Part shown: positions 34,880-46,335 of the stretch, piece by piece
Layout of the letters: every line of letters begins with the position of its first letter
Position numbering within the stretch: the stretch's first letter is position 1
Assembly (NCBI RefSeq): GCF_000276665.1
Contig: NW_004955463.1
Span: 9,377,602 to 9,441,601 of the forward strand
From: Chinchilla lanigera
Taxonomy: Eukaryota; Chordata; Mammalia; Rodentia; Chinchillidae
Length of the DNA: 64,000 nt
Reading direction: 5' to 3'
Translations under genes and position numbers: made by a program
Notes under the pieces: model-generated
What the model saw: only the letters and a program-made list of their open reading frames with translations
The model's database searches: none
Told to the model about the DNA's origin: nothing

Positions 34880-35017
34880 TTTTAATATATCTATTAACTC
34901 CTATCATCTGTATCACTTTTAATGTTCTTGCTTTGTTTCATTTAATTTTGTGATATTGGTATGCTACTATTGTTCCTTTTTTTTTCTCATTTACTACTCT
35001 CTTTAAAATAAAAAAAG
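34880..35017 (+). repeat. Unrecognised dispersed repeat, copy D
   Basis: ctcctatcatctgtatcact, ttaatgttcttgctttgttt and actctctttaaaataaaaaa match copies B and C. The 5' part is missing or diverged. Confidence 0.5.
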
Positions 35018-35040
35018 GAGTTAGAAAAGATATGCACATT

Positions 35041-35461
35041 TGTCTTAGTAACTTTCCCATTGCTGGGACAAAATATCTAACACCCACAAGTTAAAGGAGG
35101 AAAGGTTTATTTTAGCTTACAGTTTGTAGAGGTTTCAGTCCATAGTTGCCTGGCCACAAGGCAGGGTGACATGGCAGAGGAAAAACAGTCCATGACAGGA
35201 CAGGCAGGAGGAAGCAAGCAGGGAGCCTACCTTTCCCTTTTCATTCAATCCAGTTTACAAACCTATTGGTTGCTGACACACATACCCAAAGTGGGCCTTC
35301 CCATTATCTGCACCCAGAAATATGCTAAATTGATCAGTGGATTATCCAGTTATCACACAGCCATAATCCAGTATCATAAAGCTATGATCAATCCACCTCC
35401 CAAAAACCCCAACTATAAGTGCTTGAGGCTTAAGGGGGATATATAGATGTAAGCTATAACA
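35041..35461 (-). mobile_element. Solo MaLR LTR with 5-bp target duplication
   Basis: acatt flanks both ends (35036-35040 and 35462-35466). The plus strand starts tgtcttagtaactttcccat and ends gtaagctataaca, the exact reverse complement layout of the tgttatagctt LTRs. gaggaaaggtttattttagc and catagttgcctggccacaag are typical. The perfect 5-bp duplication fits ERVL/MaLR integrase. Confidence 0.85.
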
Positions 35462-35527
35462 ACATTGAAAACATAAATGATTTGAAAGAGAAAGGATAAA
35501 AAAGATAACTTGAATTTTTCACCCTTT

Positions 35528-35655
35528 GCAGCCTCACCTATTTCTTTTCTGTGAAAATGAAAATCATAATCCTAACTGTAGAAATTTTGATGAATATTGT
35601 GAGATAAGATATAGCACATATTCTAGCATAAGTTTTGCTTAATAAACAGCCACTG
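35528..35655 (+). repeat. MIR SINE remnant, 3' half
   Basis: gcctcacctatttcttttct, gaaaatgaaaatcataatcc, and gcataagttttgcttaataa follow MIR order. Confidence 0.5.
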
Positions 35656-36340
35656 TATGCCTCTCACTTTCTTTTTCTTCTATTATCACACTGTTACTTG
35701 CTCTACATAGTCCAAACCAGGTGCTAAAGGAAAAGTTTCTATAACATCAACTTTGCAGGTTTTCCTATGGATCCTATTAAAAAGTCAGTAGCAGGAACAG
35801 CTGGGGAATGTTCAAGTAATGTTATTGAGGTAGATGTCAATGACCACATGAAAATGCAGTATAGGAAAATAAGCATACAAATAAGTGTGATCCACTGTGG
35901 AAATCAAGTCAGAAATAAATACTGAAATCAGAGGACATATAACCCTAAAGGTAAAACTTTATCGCATCCACCATTGGAATAAAATAACTGATACTTTTAT
36001 CTCCAAAGATTTCAGCATTAATCTAAATAGAAAAAAAAATGTTGTTAGCATTCTTGATTGCTTTCCATTTGTGCATTAGCAATGTAGATCAACAAAGCAG
36101 ATGAACTATGTGGGATACTGAACGATAAAAATAAGGGTAAACATGAATATTGGGTATTTATTTTTAAAAATTAAACTACAGTAATCATGCCAGAGACCTA
36201 TAAGGGCAATAAGAAAATGTCAAAGATAAAAATGTTAGTTAGAACATTTGGTTTCTTCCTAAAACAGGATATAGGCTTGTCTCTATTTTGACATTTGGAA
36301 ACTTTAAATTCTCTTCCAATTTCCCTTGATGAATGTAACG
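35656..36340. other. Unassigned AT-rich sequence
   Basis: No recognised feature. Confidence 0.4.
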
Positions 36341-36615
36341 GCTTGTCTCTAGATCCTGCCTGTGGGTGGCACCAACCAATAGGCTTGCAGCCTGAATGGA
36401 ATAAAAAGAGAAAAAAGAAGGAAATCTTGCTGCTTCCCGCCTGCCATGCTATGAATTGTTTCTCCTTTGACATGCCCCTATATCATATGTCTGTACCCTG
36501 AAACCACGGACTGTAGACTGAAACCTCTACAAATTCTGAACCAAAATAACCTCTTCTTCTTTAACTTGTGAATGTTGGGGATTTTGCCCCAGCAATGAAA
36601 ACGTAGCTGAGATAA
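36341..36615 (+). mobile_element. Partial chimeric LTR (ERVL-like then MaLR-like)
   Basis: 36350-36415 (gggtggcaccaaccaatagg, cagcctgaatggaataaaaa) matches the ERVL-like LTR at 38405-38465. From about 36420 (gcttcccgcctgccatgcta, gtagactgaaacctctacaa, gggattttgccccagcaatg) it matches MaLR 3' halves such as 11290-11470. The 5' start is missing. Confidence 0.55.
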
Positions 36616-38291
36616 TATCCCCCGCTGAGAAAAAAGTGAAGATATTCATTTGCAGACCTCCTGGGGAGGTTGGTTGTTGGTTTCATGGAAGCAAGTTCTA
36701 TAACTCAATCAGAAATAAAATCTGTAGAAATATATTACTAAAGTCCCCTGGAAAATATTCTATATCACTTAGAGTAACAAACAGGAAGTCATTCTATTAC
36801 TCTCAGTCGTTCCTATATTAATATTTATGTAAGAAATGTAGGTAGAGCTACTAAAATAAAAATGTGTTCAATATTTCTGAGAATGTAAATCTGTGCATGA
36901 ATCCCTTGCATAAGCAACAGAGACATACACACTCCTCACACATAGAAAGCACCTGTACACAGAGACACACTTATGTGCCTTCTCTGTCTGTGTCCAGTAT
37001 GTGCCTAAGTATTCTTGAAGAGCTACATAAAAACATGGATTTACTTTACTCAATGTTATTAATATAGATCTAGGCTCTCCTTGGGAATGTGCATTTTTAA
37101 CTATTACTCTCAAGTGATTTTTATGCAAGAGTTCTGAAGACCACACTTACACAGTGATTTTTAAGCTAATCACAATGAAGAAAAGAATTCCACTGTAATT
37201 AGTTCAATCTTCTAAGCAAAGTAAAGAAACCTAAGCAGGTTGATTTCTGGGGCCCTGGGTTCCTTGAGGTAATAAAGCCATTCTATAATTAGAAACTATA
37301 TTAAATATGCAAATCCATCCTCTACAGAAGTAATGTATTGATTTATATGTACATTCAGCGTAAAAATACCCACATATGTATAATTTGGCACTTTCTAGAT
37401 CTTTTTGCTGGAAATGTAAAGCTACTGGAGACAGCCCATCAAAAGCCCTGGCTTCTTTATCTCTTAACCTATTTCAGTTCTGAGGCTTTCATCTCAATTA
37501 ATTATTTCGTTCCTGTGATCACGTTTCACACAATTTAGCTTTACCAAGAACTGTTGAAACTCTGAAATCCTCCAATAAAGTATTCTCATCAATTACCACA
37601 AATATTTATCTTTCCAAGCTGGGCTTCACTGAACTCTCTGGTTTATTGCCCTTTGCTTTGTTAACATCTTCCTGTGTTAATTCCTTTCACTGTTCATTTG
37701 GATTTCCTCATCTCAACATTCTTCTCGGCATTAAATACAACTTCTTCCTTCATTGCTATTTTATCTTCATTCACACCTCAGAAAACACATTTTCTTGGTA
37801 CTCACACTAACATGTCACACTTTTTATAGACAACTGCAAAATAATACAGATGACTGCCACTAGAAAGTCATGATCTATAAGCTTCTAATTTTTTTCTAAA
37901 ATTTCTCACAAATCTTTCATTATTTTTACTATACACTTTCTCTCAGTTTTCATTATATCTATTTCCTAATTCTGCCATTCTCCTCAAACTTGGTCCCTCC
38001 CTCCCAAGGAAAAGTTTGCCTTCTATTTCATACAGAAACTAAAACACACTGGGCAAGATCACTACACTTTCTATTTCCAGACAACACATGTGCCTGAACC
38101 TCTTGGGTTATAATAGATAACATTTTCTTTTTTATTATTCCCAGAGAACCGACCATGACACTCAAGATACCTTTCATTATTTTCATTTTGCAAAACATCA
38201 TCTGTGAAATACCAGCATCTTTATCACCTAGGGGCCTTGCCAAGGCATAGATATTTCAAAACTTCAGAATGAGAATCTCTACATCGGTCAA
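36616..38291. other. Unassigned sequence
   Basis: No recognised repeat. Frames up to 92 codons lack supporting context. Confidence 0.4.
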
Positions 38292-38850
38292 TGTGATTGT
38301 TCATTCTGATGTATCAACTTGAGTAAGAACCGCTAGCAGATCAGTGAAGCTCTGTGTGTGTTGATGACTGACATGTAGACTACAAACTGGGGAAGGAAGA
38401 TCTACCCCGCACATGGGTGGCACTAACTACTAGGCTTATAGCCTGCATACAATAAAAAGGGAAAGAAGAAGAAAGTCTTCTGTTTTCTTTGGAGGAGGAG
38501 CTCTGGTTTTCCTACTGCCTTTGGACAGTCATCTCCATCTAGTTCCTTCAGGGTTGCAGAGCAGACCTGTCAGCTTTCTAAGGCAGACTCTTCAACTTAC
38601 AAACAGTGACTCACACCAGATTCTGCAGTTAGCTTCAAGTCTTCAACCTTACTGAAAACTCCACTCTACCGCACACAGATTGCCAAATATTTTGTACTCT
38701 TCCGCCCCTAACTCCATAGGCAGCCACTCTTAGCCTACCCCTCCTTATTCCCCTCCCCATCTGAACACATTGCTCTCTTGAGAGCCACACGCTGTTTCTT
38801 TGAGTGTACACTTGTAAAATGCTGCCTAATAAATACCTTTATACCTTTAA
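38292..38850 (+). mobile_element. ERVL-like (MLT2-type) LTR, 3' end unclear
   Basis: gttcattctgatgtatcaac, cccgcacatgggtggcacta, aggcttatagcctgcataca and ataaaaagggaaagaagaag correspond to the order of MLT2/ERVL LTRs and to the copy at 53236. After about 38690 the sequence (ending cctaataaataccttta) no longer matches that copy and may be a different element. Confidence 0.6.
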
Positions 38851-38864
38851 AAAAGATGATAAAG

Positions 38865-39730
38865 TAATACTGTGCAAAATTGTATGCTCACTGTGCATAA
38901 TTGATAAATTACATGAAATTTTAAATGCACCAACTGATTGAAAGACTCAGTCTACCAAAAGTCACAAGAAGAAAAAGATGAACTGAGTAGGACTACATCT
39001 ATTAAAGAAATTGAGCCAATAATTAATAACATGCTTAATCATTAGACTCCAATTCCAGATTATTTGACTGATGAATTCTATCAAACATTTAAAGAAAAGT
39101 TATACCAATTCTCTATAATATGTTTCACAAAACAGGATTAGAAAAAAATAAAATAATTATTGATAGAAAAAAAAAAAAAAAAAACAGGATTAGAGAAAAT
39201 ACTTATTTCACCCATGAAGCCAGCATTACTCTAATATTAAATCCAGACTACAATTACAAGCCAATATTTTTATTAACATACATGCAAAAGCCAACATTAG
39301 ATATCATCAAATCAAATCCGACACTGTGTATAAAAGGTTGTGCACTAAACTAAGTGGGATATGTCCCAAGTTGTTAAGGCTGGTTCAATACTTAAAAATC
39401 AATTAATGCAGTCTATCACCTCAGCATGTTAAAGAAGAAAATGTACATGATGGTTTCAATAGATGCAAACAAAGCTTTCAACCAAGTCAAACACTCATCA
39501 TGATTTAAAACAAACAAAAGAAAAATTAAAAAATAAGCTCTCAGCAAATTAGGAATACAGGAAAACATTCCCAAAGACTATCTATTAACACCCTATAAAT
39601 AACATCATACTTAATGGCAAGAAATTAAATCCTTTCTCCTAAACCCAGGACTAATTCATCACTCTTATACAATGTTGTGCTGGAAATTTTATGCAATCAA
39701 TAAGACAAGAAAATAAAAGAACAAAGCTTT
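38865..39730 (+). mobile_element. Old L1 ORF2, reverse-transcriptase region
   Basis: The decayed frame can be followed: attaaagaaattgagccaat (start of RT), then a frame ASITLILNPDYNYKPIFLL corresponding to the conserved ITLIPKPxKD...RPISL block, and gtttcaatagatgcaaacaa (SIDAxKAF block). Several stops and shifts. It contains the micro-insertion at 39129-39194. Confidence 0.8.
39129..39194 (+). mobile_element. Very short poly(A)-tailed insertion with 14-bp target duplication
   Basis: aaaacaggattaga at 39129-39142 is repeated exactly at 39181-39194. Between lie about 20 bases (aataaaataattattgatag) and a run of about 18 A. This looks like an extremely 5'-truncated L1-mediated insertion. Confidence 0.6.
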
Positions 39731-39895
39731 CTCTTCAATGAACTAAAATAGATTAGTAGTATAAATGAAACAAATCCATTTTGTCATGAAATTGTGTTTT
39801 ATTTTTCATAAACATAAGAAGAGTGCTTTGTTATACTTTCTTTATTAATATCTATCTGTATTTAAAAGAAAGATTCCAACATATATTATTAGATA
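39731..39895. other. Non-L1 sequence within the L1 block
   Basis: About 165 bases that do not fit L1 ORF2 and interrupt it. Origin not recognised. Confidence 0.35.
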
Positions 39896-41400
39896 TAAAA
39901 TCAAAAGGAACAGAAAAGTTATACAGGCTGGGAAGGATAAAGTAGTCTTTGTTTGTAGATGATATGATTATGTAGAAAATTCCAAAGAACAAAAAAAGAG
40001 AATTCCTGGAATTAATAAGCAATTATAGTAAGAGTAAAAGGTTAATATACAAAGTTAACTGTTTTCCCACATACCAGCAATTACCAATTATAATTTAAAA
40101 TTAAAATCATAACTTCATTTATATTCACTCTCCTTTCCAAAAACTGCAAAATTCTAGCCAAATATATGCAAGATATGTATGAGAAAGACTACAAAACTCA
40201 GACAAAAGAATACAAAAAAATTTCACAAGTTCATGGGTAGGAAAACTCAAAATTGTTAACATGTCAGTTCCTCCCAAATGGGTATGTTATATTCAATGTA
40301 GAGCCAATCAAAATAAGTTTACATGGAAAAGTAAGACAAAGAATGGCAAACACAAACACAGGAAACAGAGGCAAAAAATAGACAAGTGAAATTACACCAA
40401 ACTGTAAAACCTCTGTACAGCAAAGGAAATGCTAAAGAGTGTAGAGACAACCTATAGAATGGGACAAAATATTTGCAGTGGTTGCATCTGATAAGGGATG
40501 TATATCCAAAATATATAAGAAACTCAAACAATTTAACCCATAAAAATTCAATTGAAAACTGGGCAAGAGATCTCAATAGACATTTCTCGAAAGAATACAA
40601 ATGGCCTAAGGGTACATGAAAACAGCTGGACATCATCGCTAATCAGCAGGGAAATGTAAATGCAAACTACAACAAGATAGCAACTCATAGCCGTGAGAAG
40701 GGTCATTACCGAAAAGACTAAAGGTAACAAGCGCAGGGCGGATGTGGAGAAAAGGAAACTGAACACTTGGACACCACTGGTAGAAATGTAAATGAATACA
40801 GCCATTATGTACACAGGATGTGGAGCCCTCAAAAAATTAAAACCAGAACAGCCATATGATCCAGAAATGTGACTTCTGGGCATATATACAAACACAGAGA
40901 AATCAGTGTGCTGAAGATACAACTGCACTCCTGGGTTCACTGTAATACTCTTCATGACAGCCAGCAGATGTAAACAAGGTGTCTATCAACTGATGAATGG
41001 ATAATGAAAATGTGGTTGATACACACCATGGAATACGGTTCTGCAATAAGAAGAATGAAATACTGTTGTTTGCCATAATATGGCTAAATCATTATGTTAA
41101 GTAGAATAAGGTGGGGAAAAATAAGTACCACATGACCTCACTCATGCGTGGAATCTGGCAAAGTGGATCTCAGGTAACTTTGGAGTAACATAGTAGTTAC
41201 CAGAGGCTGAGGACATGGGGGGGGATATGATCAATGGGTACTAAGGTACAGTTAGACAAGAGGAAGAAGCTCCAGGGTACTACTGCACAGTATGATAACT
41301 CTAAGTAATAATTACGTACTGTAGATCCCAAACATATATAGGAAAGACTTGAGAAGGTTTTTAACACAAAGAAGTAATAAATGTTTGAGGAATATAATAT
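39896..41400 (+). mobile_element. Old L1 ORF2 C-terminal part and 3' UTR
   Basis: 39946-39969 reads SLFVDDMI, the reverse-transcriptase active-site block (normally FADD), with valine in place of alanine. Later landmarks are ggacaaaatatttgcagtgg, ccatatgatccagaaatgtg, atcaactgatgaatggataa and the 3' UTR tagttaccagaggctgagga. Overlapping 105- and 135-codon minus frames (40319-40955) are shadows. Confidence 0.8.
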
Positions 41401-41492
41401 GTATATAAAATTATATATGTTATATATAATATATATAGAAAGATAAAGGATTATATAGAGAGAGAGAGAAAGAAAGAGAGAGAGAGACCCTA
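41401..41492. repeat. Simple repeats (TA)n then (GA)n
   Basis: About 45 bases of TA-rich repeat followed by about 40 bases of gagaga. Confidence 0.9.
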
Positions 41493-41529
41493 CTAAAACA
41501 ACTTTTACATTTTATGTAGTAGTTAATAA

Positions 41530-42605
41530 TAGAAAAATTAAAGAGGGGCCAATATAATATTCAATGAGAAGAAAAGAACAAGAGGACTTTTACTATTTGA
41601 CTTCAAGGCTTGCTTACTATAAAGTACCATCAATTAAGACAGCATGGTATTGGAAAATATTAAAAAGCCCAGAAATATGCCCACAGCTGATCTTTGATAC
41701 AGGAAGGACCAGTTCAATAGATAAATATACTCTTTCTTTACAAATAGTTCTGGAACAACTGGACATTTGCATACAAAAAAAATCTACACATAAACTTAAC
41801 ATACTTGAAAAAAATTAACTCAAAATAGATTATAAACCTAATTGTAAGTCACAAAGCTAAAAATATTCCTAGGGAGTAGTTTTGGACAAGATGAGGCAAC
41901 AGGAGTTTGGTGCTGACTTTTTAGATAAAGCACCAAAAATATGATCCATGGAAGAAAAGATTGATACATTCGACTTCACCAAAAGTAAAAACTTCTCTCT
42001 GCAAAAGGAACTGGTAAAAGAATAAAAATCCAAGCCACAAACTGAAAGTCTTTGCAAAACACATATCTGCTCAAGGACTATAAAATTCACCAAAAAGACG
42101 GCAACAATTTTTAAAATTGGCATAATCTCTGAACAGCTATCTCTTCAAAGAAGATATGCAAGTGGGCAAATAAGCATATGAAAAGATACTCAACATGTCT
42201 CTAGAAAATTACCAATTAAAGCAACCATAAAATGCTACTACTACGCACTCACTAGAATGGCTACAATCCAGAACATTGACAACACCAAAAGCTGAGGAGC
42301 ATGCAGAGAAATAGGAAAATCTCATTGTTTGCAGGTGGCAGTGCAGAATGGTACAGTCACTCTGGAAGGAAGGCAGCTTGCTAGTTTTTCACAAGCCTAA
42401 ACATAGCCCTGCCATATGATTCAGCAATTGTGCTCCTAGGTATTTATCCAAGTGAGTTGGAGATTTATATTCACACAAAAGCTAGCACATGAGTGCTTAT
42501 AGCAGCATTATTCCTCCATGCAAACAAAATACCCTTCAATAGATAAGTGAATGAATAAATTGTGTTACATTCACCCAATGGAATATTACTGGGCTATTTT
42601 TTAAA
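41530..42605 (+). mobile_element. Second old L1 ORF2 3' region
   Basis: Begins within ORF2 (acaagaggacttttactatt, gacagcatggtattggaaaa) and runs in order to gccatatgattcagcaattg and cccaatggaatattactggg. It is more diverged than the neighbouring L1 and belongs to a different, older subfamily. Confidence 0.75.
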
Positions 42606-42705
42606 AAGGGATCCAGGGATGTATGAAAAATCTGTACACCTTTCACTCGATTTTGCTTGGAACCTAAAGCTACTCTCTAAAATAAAGTCTATTTTTAAAA
42701 ATGAG
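42606..42705 (+). mobile_element. Short L1-like 3' end nested in L1
   Basis: aaaatctgtacacctttcac, gcttggaacctaaagctact and ctctctaaaataaagtctat form a separate polyadenylation-ended unit that interrupts the surrounding L1 order. Confidence 0.5.
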
Positions 42706-43190
42706 CTATCAAGTCACCACAAAGCATGAAGTTATGTGAAATACATATTGCTCAGAGAAAGAAGCCGGCTGGAAAAGAATTATGAGTATATAACTCCAAC
42801 TGTATGATTCCAACTGTGTTACATCCTGGAAAGGCAAAACTGAAAGACAGTAAAAACATCATCATCTGGAGGATTTCTCAGGGAGGAAGAAAGGATGAAC
42901 AGGTGAAGCACAGGGGATATTTAGGGAAGTGAAACTATCATGTATGATACTATCATGGGAAATAATGACATTATGTATTCATCAAAATTCAGACACAAAG
43001 AGCAAACCTTAATGCAAACAATGGGATTTAGATCCAGCAATTTATCAGTGTGGGTGCATCAGTTGTAATAAATGCACCACAACAATCAAGATGTCAATAG
43101 TGGGGGAAATTTTGTGTACTTGGCAGGAGGGGGTATGGAACTATGTGATTTTGCTTTCAACCTAAAACAGTTCTAGGTACTAAAATTTTT
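42706..43190 (+). mobile_element. Old L1 3' UTR
   Basis: gttatgtgaaatacatattg, ataactccaactgtatgatt, gtaataaatgcaccacaaca and aacctaaaacagttctaggt follow the 3' end order of ancient L1ME/L1MC-type elements. Confidence 0.65.
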
Positions 43191-43349
43191 AAATAAGAAA
43201 TGAATAAGTAAATAAGTTTATTTTAAAAAATCTGTCTACTGTTCTCCACCAAAGTTTCCAGAGTCTTTTGTCTGATTTGCTGCTACAATCTCCAAATCAC
43301 CTTCAAATTTCCCCTCTCTGATCCATAGTCCATTCTCCAACAAGAGGGA

Positions 43350-43396
43350 TATATGTATGTATGTATGTATGCATGCACTTATGGATGGATGGCCAT
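43350..43396. repeat. Simple repeats (TATG)n, (ATGG)n
   Basis: tatgtatgtatgtatg followed by ggatggatgg. Confidence 0.85.
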
Positions 43397-43421
43397 GGAT
43401 GCATATATTATATATGTAGTG

Positions 43422-43495
43422 TGGTGCTGGGGGTGGAAACCAGGGCTTTGTGCATGCTGAACCAGCACTCTGGCACTGAGCTACCCCTAACCCTG
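43422..43495 (-). mobile_element. ID-type SINE
   Basis: The plus strand reads gctgggggtggaaaccaggg, then tctggcactgagctacccct. These are reversed B-box and A-box regions. No clear tail. Confidence 0.7.
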
Positions 43496-44758
43496 CAGAG
43501 ATGTTTCATAAATATTAAAATAGTTGCATTTTGATACTTCAGTTGTTCCCCGGTACCTTCAGAATCCAGTTCTGAATCCTTAGCAAGCAGTACAGGTCCC
43601 AAACTCCGCATGCTGCAAGACTAACCTCCCCCTGCGAACACCATCTCTGCTGGATTTCAGGCTTCCCTTGTTTCCGTTGCTGAGATAAGACCTCCTCTTC
43701 CTCTGCTTTCACCGCAAACATCTTTTCCGCTAAGCCACCATCACAGTTCAGCCAAAAATAAGCCCTGACAACCTTAAATGGAAATCAAAATCTTATGAAT
43801 CTCCAATGGGTACCTAAAATAACGGTTTTACATGTTAGTAACTGCCTGAGAAATACAGCCTAGCCTAGACTCTAGTTTTAATGGATGGAACAAAACCATC
43901 TGAGAAAAAGAAAAAAAAAAAAAAAAAACCACTCAGCCATATGTGTGTGATTGGTTTTCCAAGTGCAAACATATCTGGACTGTAGATCAGCTGAAGCGCA
44001 GTGAGAACTCCCAGGCCTGATCCCGTGTCACAACCAAAACAAGTGGGAGTGACCCCGGGAGAAGCTGGCAGGTCATCAGAGCTGTTCCGACGTGGATGCA
44101 GGCAGATTACTCTAGGTGATGCTGACTCTTGCCATAGGAATAGCCCAAGAGTATTACACAGGTATTAAAAAACAGTCCAGGTGCAAAAGAAGAGTCATTT
44201 GGGCCTAGGAGGAAGAGGTGAAGGGTCAAAGCCAAGGTTAAGGTCTGAATTAAAAACAACCTTGGCCCTCAAGGATTCAAGACAGAGCAGGCAAATGTTT
44301 TCAGACATTGACGCCTGCAGTACAGTAATAGATATGCACGTTCCTTCTTTTTTCCAAACAGAATTCAATCCTTAGCACCTTGATAGAAGTGATGATAACT
44401 GTATCCTGTCCTCTGTAAGCATCTGTACCTGCCTTTATTGTCACGAGTGTGTAAATGGCAGGCTCTGATTTTTAATTCTTTGAAATATAACTTGAGAAGC
44501 AGAGATCCAAACAAGGGAAAGAAAGGGGAAAGTGTAATCTGAAGAATGTCAGGCAACCAGCAACAAGAGAAGGTGATAATAGTCACGCTCCCCGCCTTCC
44601 CAAACACCCAGGGTGGCCTCAAGCTAGTTTCAGTGTTCAGGGCTGAACTGTTTTACAAAGGACCTCAGCCAGAAGTCACTTCTGTAGCTGTCTGGACACT
44701 CAGCTTTCTGCCCTCTGCTTTAGACCCTCCAGTACTGATTACTGAGTGCCCTCCCAAC
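43496..44758. other. Unassigned sequence, moderately GC-rich in part
   Basis: 43980-44120 is richer in GC and holds a few CpG. An A run of 18 lies at about 43910-43928. Frames of 60-89 codons have no recognised features. Confidence 0.4.
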
Positions 44759-44990
44759 ACTGGTTCATTCCACCACTCATTTATTTATCCCACCATTCAT
44801 TCATTGTGCATTTAACAAATATTCACTGAGACAGGAGAATGGAGACACGGGACAAGTAAGACAGACAGCCTCTTGATCTCACTGAACTAGCCATTCTAGC
44901 TGGGAAAATAGGCAATAGATAGATAAACACATAGACAGGGAGTGGTAAGTGCTAGAAAGACTGAACATCTAGACTAAAAGAATAAAAGGA
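44759..44990 (+). repeat. Ancient mammalian interspersed repeat, first part
   Basis: attcattcattgtgcattta, caaatattcactgagacagg, gcaatagatagataaacaca, gtggtaagtgctagaaagac. It is split by the B1-dID at 44991 and resumes at 45185. Confidence 0.5.
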
Positions 44991-45184
44991 AGCCAGGCAT
45001 GGTGGCGCACACTTGTAATCCCAGAACTTTGGAAGGCTGAGGCAGGAGGATTGCAAGTTCAAACCTAGCCTGGGAAATTCAGCAATTTAGCAAAACCCTA
45101 TCTCAAAATAAAAATCAGAAAAGGGTTGGGGATGCAGCTCAGTAAAAAGACCCTCAATTCAATCCCCATACCACAAAAAAAGGG
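44991..45184 (+). mobile_element. B1-dID composite SINE, well preserved
   Basis: gccaggcatggtggcgcaca through gcaaaaccctatctcaaaat (B1), then gggttggggatgcagctcag through caattcaatccccataccac (ID-like) and a short A tail. It is the clearest B1-dID of the window. Confidence 0.9.
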
Positions 45185-45480
45185 GAGGCAGTAAAAGGTA
45201 CAATTTTAGGTACAGGAGTCCAAGAAGCCTTCTTGAGGATAACATGTAAGTAGAGACTGAAAGAAATGGAGTGAGTCCTGTGAGTATCAGTAGAAAACAG
45301 CTGTTGACCAGGCCTGAAGTGAACAGGTTTGGGGGCCCATCCAGAAGAGCTGAGAGTGGAAAAAGGAGAGGAAGGAAAGTAAAGAGGGGACCTTGATCCA
45401 GGGTAATCCTATCCAGTCCTTGCTGACCATGGCTTTTATTCTGTGTCCTAGGAATATCTGGGAGATGGGGGTGACTTTGT
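45185..45480 (+). repeat. Ancient mammalian interspersed repeat, second part
   Basis: ggagtccaagaagccttctt, gcctgaagtgaacaggtttg, ccatggcttttattctgtgt match the middle of the family. A 140-codon minus frame (45159-45581) crosses this, the SINE edge and the next SINE, and is not a gene. Confidence 0.55.
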
Positions 45481-45520
45481 TCTGTTTGTTTGTGTGCAGT
45501 AAAAGTCATATAGCATTTAG

Positions 45521-45690
45521 GCCAGGTGTCATGGCACACACCTGTAAGCCCAGCACTCAGACATTGAGGTAGGAGGATCACTGCAATTTCGAGACCAGCA
45601 TGGGATACAAAGTGAGCTCAAGGCCAGCCTGAACTACACAGCAAAATGCTGCCTCAAAAAGCCAAAAAAAAAAACAAAAAAAAAACCTTC
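45521..45690 (+). mobile_element. B1 SINE with 29-bp internal duplication
   Basis: gaccagcatgggatacaaag and gccagcctgaactacacagc mark the two halves of a 29-bp quasi-duplication (period 29). Tail of A runs with C interruptions. Confidence 0.9.
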
Positions 45691-46335
45691 TGTTTTAACC
45701 ATTCTGAATTAAGTGCATTTACCTTATCCTAACATCTACCATCACCATCATCCTGTGTAGAACTCTTTTGTGACACTGAAACCCTGAATCACTTAAACAA
45801 TAACTGCCCCACCCCATAGTCCCTGGCAACCACCATGCTATTTTCTATTTCTGCTCATTTGACTCGACTAGACACCTTAACATGTAAATGGAATCATTCA
45901 TTATTTTCCCTCTTGTGACTGGAGGGTATTTAAGCATTATTCATGTTATTGCTGGTGTCAGAATTTTCTCTTTTCAAGACTGAATAATCTCCCACTGTAT
46001 GAATGTACTGCATTATGTTAATCCATTCACCCACCAGTGCACCCTTAGGCTGCTTCCACTTTTTTCTTTTAATAGCGCTACTGTGACCATGGGTACACTA
46101 AACCTCTTCAAGACCCTGCTTTCATCTCTGCTGGCTGCATACCCAGAAGTGCAATTCCATTTTTACGTATTTATTTAATGGGGCCTGGTTTCAAACCCAG
46201 AGCTTTGCACATGGGAGGCAAGCACTCTTCCCCTGAGTGATCCAGCCAGCCCTATTTTTAATTTTTTGAGGAAATGCTGCATCATTTTCCACATTGGCTA
46301 TGACATGTATAGAGTTCACATTTTTGAAGATACCC
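45691..46335 (-). mobile_element. Old L1 3' end (L1MB/MC-like), interrupted by ID
   Basis: The plus strand runs acatctaccatcaccatcat, cccctggcaaccaccat-like ccctggcaaccaccatgcta, tggaatcattcattattttc, gactgaataatctcccactg, atacccagaagtgcaattcc. After the ID SINE at 46180-46253 it continues with aaatgctgcatcattttcca. Confidence 0.8.
46180..46253 (-). mobile_element. ID-type SINE inside L1
   Basis: ggggcctggtttcaaaccca then ccctgagtgatccagccagc on the plus strand. It splits the L1. Confidence 0.7.

Noticed and set aside
40319..40955. Two overlapping minus-strand frames of 105 and 135 codons
   Set aside because: Antisense shadows of decayed L1 ORF2.
45159..45581. 140-codon open frame on the minus strand, the longest in the window
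   Set aside because: It runs across an ancient repeat, a SINE edge and a second SINE, with no domain or splice context.
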